From Aquimarina sediminis (lineage in GTDB: Bacteria; Bacteroidota; Bacteroidia; Flavobacteriales; Flavobacteriaceae), in contig NZ_POYJ01000008.1 in assembly GCF_002895435.1 (NCBI RefSeq), forward strand, positions 186,001-250,000: a DNA stretch of 64,000 nt, read 5' to 3'. The notes under the pieces are model-generated. The model did no database searches and was not told the DNA's origin. It saw nothing but the letters and a program-made list of their open reading frames with translations. The translations under genes were made by a program, and so were the position numbers. This document shows positions 18,736-25,959 of this stretch, in pieces. The number at the start of each line of letters is the position of its first letter. Position 1 is the stretch's first letter.

Positions 18736-19721
18736 TATAAAATACCTTCTCTAATTAGGTCATGAATATGCAAAAAACCAGCGTATTTTCCATCTTCTTC
18801 TGCCAATAATTGTGATATAGAATTTTCTTCTAATTTTTCAAGAGCATCAACAGCCATAGCATCATTATTGATACGTTTAGGATTTGGAGACATAATATCT
18901 CTGGCGGTTAATCCTTCAAAAGAAGAAATATTGGTGGTTAACATTCTACGTAAATCACCATCGGTTATAATACCTATTATAGCACCGTTTTCTGTCACTG
19001 CAGTTGCTCCAAGCCTTTTTTCTGTCATTTCTACAATCACACTTGTTATATTCGAGTCAGGAGATACTTCAGGTTTTTCGTTCTGCGAGGTTATATCGCT
19101 TACTCGTAAATATAGTTTTTTGCCAAGGGCACCTCCAGGGTGATATTTAGCGAAATCTCTACTAGAAAAACCTTGAAGATGTAATAAACAAACAGCCAAG
19201 GCATCTCCAATAACAAGTTGCGCAGTAGTACTGGTGGTCGGAGCAAGATTATTTGGGCATGCTTCTTTTTCTACATAAGCATGTAACACATAATCAGCCT
19301 CGATACCCAAAAAAGATTTTTTATTAGCAGTAATACCGATCAAAGTATTGTTAAAATTCTTTATTAATGGGACTAACACTTTTATTTCAGGAGTATTTCC
19401 GCTTTTAGATATGCAAATAACGATGTCATCTTCAAGAATGTTACCTAAATCTCCATGAATTGCATCAGCCGCATGCATAAAGACAGCAGGAGTTCCTGTA
19501 GAATTCATAGTGGCTACAATTTTTGTAGCAATAATTGCACTTTTACCAATTCCAGTAATTATAACCCTGCCTTTTGAGTTATGAATAGTATCTACCGCAT
19601 TAGAAAATTCTTCATCAATAAGTCCTTCTAAATGGGCTATCGCACGGGCTTCTTCGGCGATAGTTTTTTTTGCATATGAAATTATAGTATCCTTAGTCTT
19701 CAAAATTTTCAAAATTTGCAT
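18735..19721 (-). CDS. kdsD: D-arabinose 5-phosphate isomerase (KpsF/GutQ family)
   Basis: A 328-residue enzyme converting ribulose 5-phosphate to arabinose 5-phosphate for Kdo synthesis. The SIS domain (about 20-190) has GRVIITGIGKSA, TGTPAVFMHAADAIHGDLG and ICISKSGNTPE. The ALAVCLLHLQGFSSRDFAKYHPGGALGKKL block follows. Two CBS motifs lie at about 200-325 (VSDITSQ, GIITDGDLRRML, ARDIMSPNP). I chose ATG 19719-19721: the in-frame TTG at 19769 lies upstream of the TACCTTTG box (19757-19764) that fits as its -7 element. It heads the group with tatC, the AhpD-like gene and lptB. Confidence 0.92.
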   Translation of the reverse strand: MQILKILKTKDTIISYAKKTIAEEARAIAHLEGLIDEEFSNAVDTIHNSKGRVIITGIGKSAIIATKIVATMNSTGTPAVFMHAADAIHGDLGNILEDDIVICISKSGNTPEIKVLVPLIKNFNNTLIGITANKKSFLGIEADYVLHAYVEKEACPNNLAPTTSTTAQLVIGDALAVCLLHLQGFSSRDFAKYHPGGALGKKLYLRVSDITSQNEKPEVSPDSNITSVIVEMTEKRLGATAVTENGAIIGIITDGDLRRMLTTNISSFEGLTARDIMSPNPKRINNDAMAVDALEKLEENSISQLLAEEDGKYAGFLHIHDLIREGIL

Positions 19722-19756
19722 GTTATAAATAAAGATTTTATTATCTTTAATTTGCG

Positions 19757-19764
19757 CAAAGGTA
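19757..19764 (-). promoter_or_regulatory. -7 box (TACCTTTG) for the kdsD-tatC group
   Basis: The minus-strand sequence TACCTTTG fits TAnnTTTG, 35 bases before the chosen kdsD start. It is divergent from the recQ box at 19825-19832, about 60 bp away. Confidence 0.5.
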
Positions 19765-19824
19765 TACAATACCTTATTAATTTTAAATATTGATAAAAAA
19801 AAGCGTATTATTTTATGCTTTGCT

Positions 19825-19832
19825 TATCTTTG
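19825..19832 (+). promoter_or_regulatory. -7 box (TATCTTTG) for recQ
   Basis: TATCTTTG matches TAnnTTTG and is 110 bases before the recQ ATG. The leader contains a small imperfect dyad around 19858-19895 (ATCCACTACACCTATG and ATAGATGTAGTGATAG), which might fold in RNA. Confidence 0.5.
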
Positions 19833-19942
19833 ACACACTAAAATTAAAAAACGAAACATCCACTACACCTATGCTTGGGGGAATATAGATGTAGTGATAG
19901 AGAATCTTTGATTTAATTGGTATATAAAACTTAAGAGGTTTA

Positions 19943-22147
19943 ATGAGTTTGAATGAAACTGACTTGCAAAGTGCTTTAAAAAAACACTTTGGGTTTAGTC
20001 AATTTAGAGGACTACAGGAAAGGGTAATACATAGTATTCTGGAAAAGAATAATACTTTTGTAATAATGCCCACAGGCGGCGGGAAATCCCTATGTTATCA
20101 ACTGCCTGCTTTAATGTGCGAAGGAACAGCAATTGTCGTTTCGCCTTTGATTGCATTGATGAAAAATCAAGTAGATGCTATTCGTAGCATTTCGTCAGTG
20201 GAAGGGATAGCACATGTGCTTAATTCATCCCTTAACAAATCAGAAGTGAAAAGGGTAAAAGAGGATATAATAAGCGGTGTAACCAAATTATTATATGTAG
20301 CTCCAGAATCACTTACTAAAGAAGAATATGTGGATTTTTTGAAATCTCAAAAAATATCTTTTTTGGCTATTGATGAAGCTCACTGTATAAGTGAATGGGG
20401 ACATGATTTTAGACCCGAATATCGCAACTTGCGTAATATCATTAAAAGGATTGGTGAAGACATTCCTATTATCGGACTTACAGCAACCGCAACTCCAAAA
20501 GTACAAGAGGATATTCTTAAAAATCTCGGGATGAGTAATGCTGAAACGTTTAAAGCATCATTCAATCGCCCGAACTTGTTTTATGAAATACGCCCAAAAA
20601 CAAAAAATGTAGATGCCGATATTACACGTTTTGTAAAACAAAATAGTGGTAAAAGTGGTATCATTTATTGTCTCAGCAGAAAAAGAGTTGAAGAACTGGC
20701 TCAGACCTTAGAGGTTAATGGTGTTAAAGCAGTCCCTTATCACGCAGGGTTAGATGCCAAAACTAGAGCAAAACATCAGGATATGTTTTTGATGGAAGAT
20801 GTGGATGTGGTAGTGGCTACAATTGCCTTTGGAATGGGGATTGATAAACCGGATGTACGGTTTGTGATTCATCATGATATGCCCAAAAGTATTGAAAGTT
20901 ACTATCAAGAAACTGGTCGTGCTGGGAGAGATGGAGGAGAAGGACACTGCTTGGCATATTATGCATATAAAGATATAGAGAAGTTAGAGAAATTTATGAG
21001 TGGTAAGCCTGTTGCAGAACAGGAAATTGGTCATGCGTTACTACAAGAAATTGTTGCTTTTGCCGAAACATCAATATCTAGGCGTAAATTTATATTACAC
21101 TATTTTGGTGAAGAGTTTGATGATGTAAATGGCGAAGGTGCGGATATGGATGATAATATTCGTAATCCAAAGAAAAAACACGAAGCCAAAGATGAAGTAA
21201 AACTATTGCTTGAAGTGGTTAGTAGAACAGGTGAGATATATAAATCAAAAGACCTCGTTAATACGCTTATTGGTAAAAGTAATGCGCTGATTATTTCTCA
21301 TAGAACACACCAGCAATCTTTCTTTGGTAGTGGTAGTGCAAGAGATGATAAATATTGGATGGCTTTGGCACGTCAGGTATTAGTAAAAGGATACTTGCGT
21401 AAAGATATAGAGACTTATGGGGTTATTAGAATTACTCCAGAAGGGAAAGAATTTATAGAAAACCCAGTTAGTTTTATGATGACAGAAGATCATATCTATA
21501 ATGAAACTAATGACGATTCTATTGTAACTGCTACAAAAACTGGGGCTAAGGGAGGGAGTGATGATAAATTAGCAGGAATGCTCCGCAGTCTGAGAAAAAC
21601 AGTAGCCAAAAAATTAGGCGTTCCCCCGTTTGTTGTATTTCAAGACCCTTCTATTGATGATATGGCTCTAAAATATCCTGTTACTATCGAAGAATTAGGG
21701 AATGTTCATGGAGTAGGTGAAGGAAAAGCTAAAAAATATGGAAAAGAGTTCGTTACTCTAATTGCTAAGTATGTAGAAGAAAATGATGTTATGAGACCAG
21801 ATGATTTTGTAGTAAAAAGCACTGGTGCCAATAGTGGGCTGAAGTTATATATTATCCAAAATGTAGATCGCAAACTACCCTTGGATGATATTGCTGCTGC
21901 AAAAGGGATGGATATGCCAGCTTTTATTAAAGAAATGGAAGCCATTGTCTATAGTGGAACGAAACTTAATATCGCTTATTGGATAGATGAAATTTTGGAT
22001 GAAGATCAGCAAGAGGAAATTCATGAATATTTCATAGAAGCAGAAAATGATAAAATAGATACCGCGATAGAAGAGTTTGATGGAGATTATGATGATGAAG
22101 AACTTCGTCTATATCGTATCAAATTTATTAGTGAGGTTGCGAACTAA
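19943..22147 (+). CDS. recQ: ATP-dependent DNA helicase RecQ
   Basis: A 734-residue superfamily 2 helicase for recombination and repair. Motif I is MPTGGGKSLCYQLPA, motif II AIDEAHCISEWGHDFRPEY, motif III GLTATATP, and motif VI YYQETGRAGRDGGEG. A winged-helix RQC region (about 430-520) and an HRDC-type domain (about 535-610) follow, then an acidic C-terminal tail. The four zinc-binding cysteines of classical RecQ are absent: the TCRR position reads SISRR, and the CxxCDxC loop reads NGEGADMDDNI. This appears to be a Zn-less RecQ branch. It is divergent from kdsD. Confidence 0.94.
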   Translation: MSLNETDLQSALKKHFGFSQFRGLQERVIHSILEKNNTFVIMPTGGGKSLCYQLPALMCEGTAIVVSPLIALMKNQVDAIRSISSVEGIAHVLNSSLNKSEVKRVKEDIISGVTKLLYVAPESLTKEEYVDFLKSQKISFLAIDEAHCISEWGHDFRPEYRNLRNIIKRIGEDIPIIGLTATATPKVQEDILKNLGMSNAETFKASFNRPNLFYEIRPKTKNVDADITRFVKQNSGKSGIIYCLSRKRVEELAQTLEVNGVKAVPYHAGLDAKTRAKHQDMFLMEDVDVVVATIAFGMGIDKPDVRFVIHHDMPKSIESYYQETGRAGRDGGEGHCLAYYAYKDIEKLEKFMSGKPVAEQEIGHALLQEIVAFAETSISRRKFILHYFGEEFDDVNGEGADMDDNIRNPKKKHEAKDEVKLLLEVVSRTGEIYKSKDLVNTLIGKSNALIISHRTHQQSFFGSGSARDDKYWMALARQVLVKGYLRKDIETYGVIRITPEGKEFIENPVSFMMTEDHIYNETNDDSIVTATKTGAKGGSDDKLAGMLRSLRKTVAKKLGVPPFVVFQDPSIDDMALKYPVTIEELGNVHGVGEGKAKKYGKEFVTLIAKYVEENDVMRPDDFVVKSTGANSGLKLYIIQNVDRKLPLDDIAAAKGMDMPAFIKEMEAIVYSGTKLNIAYWIDEILDEDQQEEIHEYFIEAENDKIDTAIEEFDGDYDDEELRLYRIKFISEVAN

Positions 22148-22166
22148 TATAAAATATTAAAATAAA

Positions 22167-22205
22167 AAATGGCTATATCCATATTAGGGTATAGCCATTT
22201 TTTAT
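22167..22205. terminator. Bidirectional terminator between recQ and the GG-type peptide
   Basis: An 11-bp perfect stem pairs 22167-22177 (AAATGGCTATA) with 22190-22200. A T run follows on the plus strand and an A run precedes it, so it can stop both recQ and the converging peptide gene that ends at 22239. Confidence 0.85.
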
Positions 22206-22238
22206 TTACAGTATGATTAACATTAAATTCTACTAGTG

Positions 22239-22415
22239 TTAAGGATTTGTATTTACACAAATACCTCCTTGAGGGATCCACCCCAGGCATAAACATAGAG
22301 TGCCGTCACTCGAGATAGCCTGAGCACAACCTAAATTAGATCCAGCTTTAATTGACCGTTGCTGGTTTTTGTGTAGTTTTTGAACTCCACTAGTTTCTAA
22401 AATTTTCTTTAACAT
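22239..22415 (-). CDS. Short Cys-rich leader peptide, bacteriocin/RiPP-like peptide 3 (orphan)
   Basis: A 58-residue peptide on the minus strand, ATG at 22413-22415, TAA at 22239-22241. The leader begins MLKKILETSGVQKLHKNQQR and ends SIKAG, resembling the Bacteroidota leader class whose usual end is INGG; here the site is Ala-Gly. The mature part (about 33 residues) has four cysteines (30, 41, 43 and 53), including CLC, and the segment GWIPQGGICV. No maturation or transport gene is adjacent. It may depend on machinery elsewhere, such as the fusion oxidase at 9373. Coding is supported by leader likeness and the flanking terminator. Confidence 0.65.
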   Translation of the reverse strand: MLKKILETSGVQKLHKNQQRSIKAGSNLGCAQAISSDGTLCLCLGWIPQGGICVNTNP

Positions 22416-22579
22416 AGTATAGGTTTTAAAAATTAATTAATAAATCTTTTCGATTTCTATTTAAAAAACGAAAGAAAAAAAACTGTAGTGTTTTTTATGA
22501 GTTAAGCTTTAGTTAATTAAATCGACGTGATGATATGTATAATAATAACCTTTTGTTTAATAAAAGTATAGCAATTACT

Positions 22580-22587
22580 TATCTTTG
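22580..22587 (+). promoter_or_regulatory. -7 box (TATCTTTG) for the PPIase fusion gene
   Basis: TATCTTTG lies 36 bases before the ATG at 22623. A TTTTG at 22551-22555 is 24 bases upstream, slightly long for a -33 element. Confidence 0.5.
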
Positions 22588-22622
22588 CTTCTTTAAATTA
22601 AAAAGCTTAAAAACACGCTATT

Positions 22623-23555
22623 ATGCAAGAAGGATTATACGCAAAATTTAATACAACAAAAGGAAGTATTCTTGTTAATTTAGAATATAAAAAAACACCG
22701 GGAACGGTTGGTAATTTTGTTGGTCTCGCCGAAGGTAATTTAGAAAATCAAGCTATTCCTCAAGGAAAACCTTATTATAATGGGTTAAAATTTCATAGGG
22801 TAATCGCTGATTTTATGGTACAAGGAGGCGACCCTCAAGGTAGTGGAGCAGGTGGTCCAGGGTATCAATTTGATGATGAGATTCATCCAGATCTAAAACA
22901 TGATGGTCCTGGAGTATTATCCATGGCTAATGCAGGACCTGGAACTAATGGAAGCCAGTTTTTTATTACACATGTAGAAACCTCATGGTTGGATGGAAAA
23001 CATACTGTGTTCGGTAAAGTAGTAGAGGGACAAGATGTGGTAAATGCTATCGAGCAAGGAGACGAGATAGAATCTTTAGAAATTCAGAGAGTCGGAGCTG
23101 ATGCAGAAAACTTTAATGCGGTTGAAACTTTTAGAAGTTTTAATGGTGCTAAAGCAGAAAGAGAAGCTGTTGCTAAGAAAAAATCAGAAGAATTGTTAGA
23201 AGAATTAGCTGCTGGATTTGATAAAACTGATAGTGGTTTACGATATAAAATTGTTCAAAAAGGAGAAGGTGTAACAGCAGAAAAAGGTAAGACTGTTTCT
23301 GTACATTATAAAGGAAGCTTAACTGATGGCACGGTGTTTGATTCTTCTTATAAACGCAATCAGCCTATAGATTTTCCATTAGGAATGGGGCAAGTAATCT
23401 CTGGATGGGATGAAGGAATTGCGTTATTGCAAGTAGGAGATAAAGCAAGATTTGTGATACCTCCCTATTTGGGATATGGAGATAGAGGTGCCGGAGGAGT
23501 TATTCCACCAAATGCAACATTGATTTTTGATGTAGAATTGGTAGAAGTAAAATAG
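22623..23555 (+). CDS. Dual peptidyl-prolyl isomerase: cyclophilin-FKBP fusion
   Basis: A 310-residue cytoplasmic protein with two unrelated proline isomerase domains. Residues about 5-165 are a cyclophilin: [38 protein letters not shown] and [14 protein letters not shown] contain the Arg/Phe/Gln active-site residues. A charged helix (about 170-200) links to an FKBP domain (about 205-310) with [34 protein letters not shown] and [23 protein letters not shown]. Such dual immunophilins have been described in flavobacteria and a few protists. No signal peptide is present. The gene has its own promoter and terminator. Confidence 0.94.
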   Translation: MQEGLYAKFNTTKGSILVNLEYKKTPGTVGNFVGLAEGNLENQAIPQGKPYYNGLKFHRVIADFMVQGGDPQGSGAGGPGYQFDDEIHPDLKHDGPGVLSMANAGPGTNGSQFFITHVETSWLDGKHTVFGKVVEGQDVVNAIEQGDEIESLEIQRVGADAENFNAVETFRSFNGAKAEREAVAKKKSEELLEELAAGFDKTDSGLRYKIVQKGEGVTAEKGKTVSVHYKGSLTDGTVFDSSYKRNQPIDFPLGMGQVISGWDEGIALLQVGDKARFVIPPYLGYGDRGAGGVIPPNATLIFDVELVEVK

Positions 23556-23577
23556 CTTTTTGAAGTATATTATCTAA

Positions 23578-23617
23578 AAAAAATCCCGGATATGATTATA
23601 TTCCGGGATTTTTTTTA
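23578..23617 (+). terminator. Terminator after the PPIase fusion
   Basis: A perfect stem pairs AAATCCCGGA (23581-23590) with 23602-23611, flanked by A and T runs. It is a strong Rho-independent terminator. The following 23618-23874 is AT-rich with no further feature seen. Confidence 0.9.
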
Positions 23618-23874
23618 AAACTATTTTTTTGTCAAATAAATAAAAAAAACCTTTATTATTTGTTTTTTGATAAAAATGAAACGATATGATTAAAGTAAAT
23701 TATTATATCTGAAGTAAATTTTTGTATCAAAAGTCTTATTTTTAGCGTTTTATGTTTATATTAATGTTGAATTTATTTCTGTTTTGTTAATGATGTTTTG
23801 TTAAAAAAATGTATTTAGATAGTTAAATCCCCTTTTATTTATATTTTAAACAAAATTTGCTATACCCCTAGATT

Positions 23875-24669
23875 ATGAAACAAGGACTTATTACCTTTTT
23901 AGTTCTGTGTGGCTTCCATATTGCCGCTGGACAAGAAAAAGAAGATATTTTGGTTAATATTAATGACCAAATGGAGATTATTAATGGTTATATAGAATTT
24001 GAAAAGTTTTATCTTGATCCAGAGGAATTTCTTGATAAAATGGCTGATCACGGTGCAGAACTTACTGGTTATTATGAGCACGAAAGGCTTAAAAAGATGG
24101 TGCGAAAAGTAGGAACGCGAACTGCAGATGTTATCACTACCTTTTATTTTTGGAATAACCAGTTAATCCATGTGAACTACAAGCAAAGACCCTATTTGGA
24201 AACAAAAAATGAGAGCGGTCAGACAATTCTGGATTATTCTAATGCGTATACCAAGTATGAGTCTAAGCGTTATTTTGATAATGATAAGATGATAGATAAA
24301 GAAGTAATTGGTAAACCGTTGGATGATATTGCTCCGGATAAAGAATTTGTAGGATATGCCAATAAAATGAAATTGTTACTGGATAATAAATTTTATAATA
24401 GAGACATGTATGAATCATTACAAGGTAGATGGCTCTTTATCCAAAATACAGATGATTATATAATTTTTGAAGGTACAATACGATTTAATTTTTATAATGG
24501 AAAATTTGCAAATCGTCTAAAAACCAGGATAGAAGACGACACGTTGATCTGCTTTTTTCCTATGGACGACAGAACATATAGGTATAAAATTAATGATGTT
24601 AATGATACTATGCTTACGTTAACAGACCTTTCGTCACAAGAAGAATTTGTTTATGCTAAGGTAGAATAA
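23875..24669 (+). CDS. Secreted protein of unknown function
   Basis: A 264-residue protein with signal peptide MKQGLITFLVLCGFHIAAGQ, cut probably after residue 19. The mature part begins with a helical region, then a strand-rich segment with DVITTFYFWNNQLIHVNY. The last 80 residues (LQGRWLFIQNTDDYIIFEG, DRTYRYKINDVNDTMLTLTDLS) resemble a small lipocalin-like or META-type beta barrel. No cysteines suggest a lipoprotein. I do not recognise the family. It is monocistronic between a terminator and a convergent gene. Confidence 0.75.
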   Translation: MKQGLITFLVLCGFHIAAGQEKEDILVNINDQMEIINGYIEFEKFYLDPEEFLDKMADHGAELTGYYEHERLKKMVRKVGTRTADVITTFYFWNNQLIHVNYKQRPYLETKNESGQTILDYSNAYTKYESKRYFDNDKMIDKEVIGKPLDDIAPDKEFVGYANKMKLLLDNKFYNRDMYESLQGRWLFIQNTDDYIIFEGTIRFNFYNGKFANRLKTRIEDDTLICFFPMDDRTYRYKINDVNDTMLTLTDLSSQEEFVYAKVE

Positions 24670-24740
24670 ACTTCTAGATGTATGGGTCTAAAATATCCGA
24701 TCTGCACATTTAAAGATTATCATCAAATTATAATTAAGGA

Positions 24741-25265
24741 TTAAAAGAGATAAATCATTCTTTGCATTTCTCGATATTCATCCTTTATGTCTGGATAATC
24801 CAGATTGTAAAAAGAAACAGTATTGAATCCTGATTTTTTGTAAAAAGGAAGTGCAGGGCTGGTTGTCATCACATCTAGCCAAACGGCTTTTTTACCTAAG
24901 TTAAAAGCGTATTTTTTTGTAAAATCAATCCCTTTTTTACCAATTCCTAAACCTGTTGAGGTTTTTAAAAGGTATATCTTTTCTAATTGAAGTGCTTCAG
25001 AATCATTAAAATTTTTAATCTTTTGATGTTTTCTGATTTTTAATAACCCCAGAACATTATTCTCTTTTTTGATAAGAAAATAGATAATGTTTGAAGTCTT
25101 GAAATCTTCTTCAAAAGCTTTTTTATTAAAACTTAGATTGATGTAATAACTGGGGTCGTTGCGTTTCCAGACATGAGAATAATGTTCTGGATAGCATTGC
25201 TGACTTACTTCTATTAGATCAAGGATATCATCCTTAGAACACTTTTTAAATATTACATCTTGCAT
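24741..25265 (-). CDS. GNAT family N-acetyltransferase
   Basis: A 174-residue GNAT protein from ATG 25263-25265 (MQDVIFKKCSKDDI). It has the fold order expected: FKKCSKDDILDLIEVSQQCY, IIYFLIKKENNVLGLLKIRK, LEKIYLLKTSTGLGIGKKGIDF (the acetyl-CoA loop, Q/RxxGxG/A variant GLGIGK), and VMTTSPALPFYKKSGF near the end. An in-frame ATG at 25307 would overlap the upstream gene by 16 bases; the later start begins directly with the first strand of the fold. The substrate is unknown. It lies 26 bp after the thioredoxin-like gene, so is probably co-transcribed. Confidence 0.87.
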   Translation of the reverse strand: MQDVIFKKCSKDDILDLIEVSQQCYPEHYSHVWKRNDPSYYINLSFNKKAFEEDFKTSNIIYFLIKKENNVLGLLKIRKHQKIKNFNDSEALQLEKIYLLKTSTGLGIGKKGIDFTKKYAFNLGKKAVWLDVMTTSPALPFYKKSGFNTVSFYNLDYPDIKDEYREMQRMIYLF

Positions 25266-25291
25266 AAAATATTCAACAGAAAACAATCTCT

Positions 25292-25852
25292 TTATTGTTC
25301 TTTCCATTTTATATTACATCCGATACTAGGTTTTTGCTCTTGAGAAACAGTTGTATTGCGCAATACCGCATCTAATGCCTGGCGGAGGTCACGACCATTT
25401 ACAGGAATTCCATTTCCGGGTCTCGAATCATCAAGCTGACCTCTGTAAATTAGTTTTAATTCTGAGTCAAATAAATAAAAATCTGGAGTACAAGCGGCGT
25501 CATAGGCTCTGGCTACTTCTTGAGTCTCATCAAACAGGTAGGGAAAGGTGTAATTGTTTTTTTGAGCAGTTTTCCACATTTCTTCTGGAGCGTCTTGTGG
25601 GTAATTTTCAATATCATTACTACTTATGGCTGCAAAACCAAACCCCTGAACACGGTAATCATTGGCTATTCTAGAGATTTCTTCGTTTACATGGATTACA
25701 AAAGGGCAGTGATTACAAATAAACATAACAACAGTTCCTTTTTCTCCAGTAATATCTTTTAGGCTAACCATATTATTGGTGACCGTATCGATAAGGGTAA
25801 AATCTGGAGCAGTAGTGCCTAAAGGTAGCATATTAGAAGGAGTACGAGCCAT
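25292..25852 (-). CDS. Thioredoxin-family redoxin (AhpC/TSA-like, CNHC)
   Basis: A 186-residue cytoplasmic protein. PLGTTAPDFTLIDT and VVMFICNHCPFVIHVNEEI give the redoxin fold with a CNHC active site. AAISSNDIENYPQDAPEEM, AACTPDFYLFDSELKLIYRGQLDD and GRDLRQALDAVL are hallmark segments of a widespread redoxin group often listed as thioredoxin family protein. It is probably a thiol peroxidase or reductase partner. There is no signal peptide. It is the first gene of a pair with the GNAT gene. Confidence 0.9.
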   Translation of the reverse strand: MARTPSNMLPLGTTAPDFTLIDTVTNNMVSLKDITGEKGTVVMFICNHCPFVIHVNEEISRIANDYRVQGFGFAAISSNDIENYPQDAPEEMWKTAQKNNYTFPYLFDETQEVARAYDAACTPDFYLFDSELKLIYRGQLDDSRPGNGIPVNGRDLRQALDAVLRNTTVSQEQKPSIGCNIKWKEQ

Positions 25853-25959
25853 AATTATCTGTTTTAGTAAAAGATTTCAAATTACAATTTTATACTTTAT
25901 AAGTCTAAAAAATAACTTCTTAGTTACAAACAATAATTTTAATTTTTAGTCTTTCATTT

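Noticed and set aside
19722-19769. TTG start for kdsD 16 codons upstream
   Set aside because: The probable -7 box at 19757-19764 lies downstream of that TTG, so it would not be transcribed.
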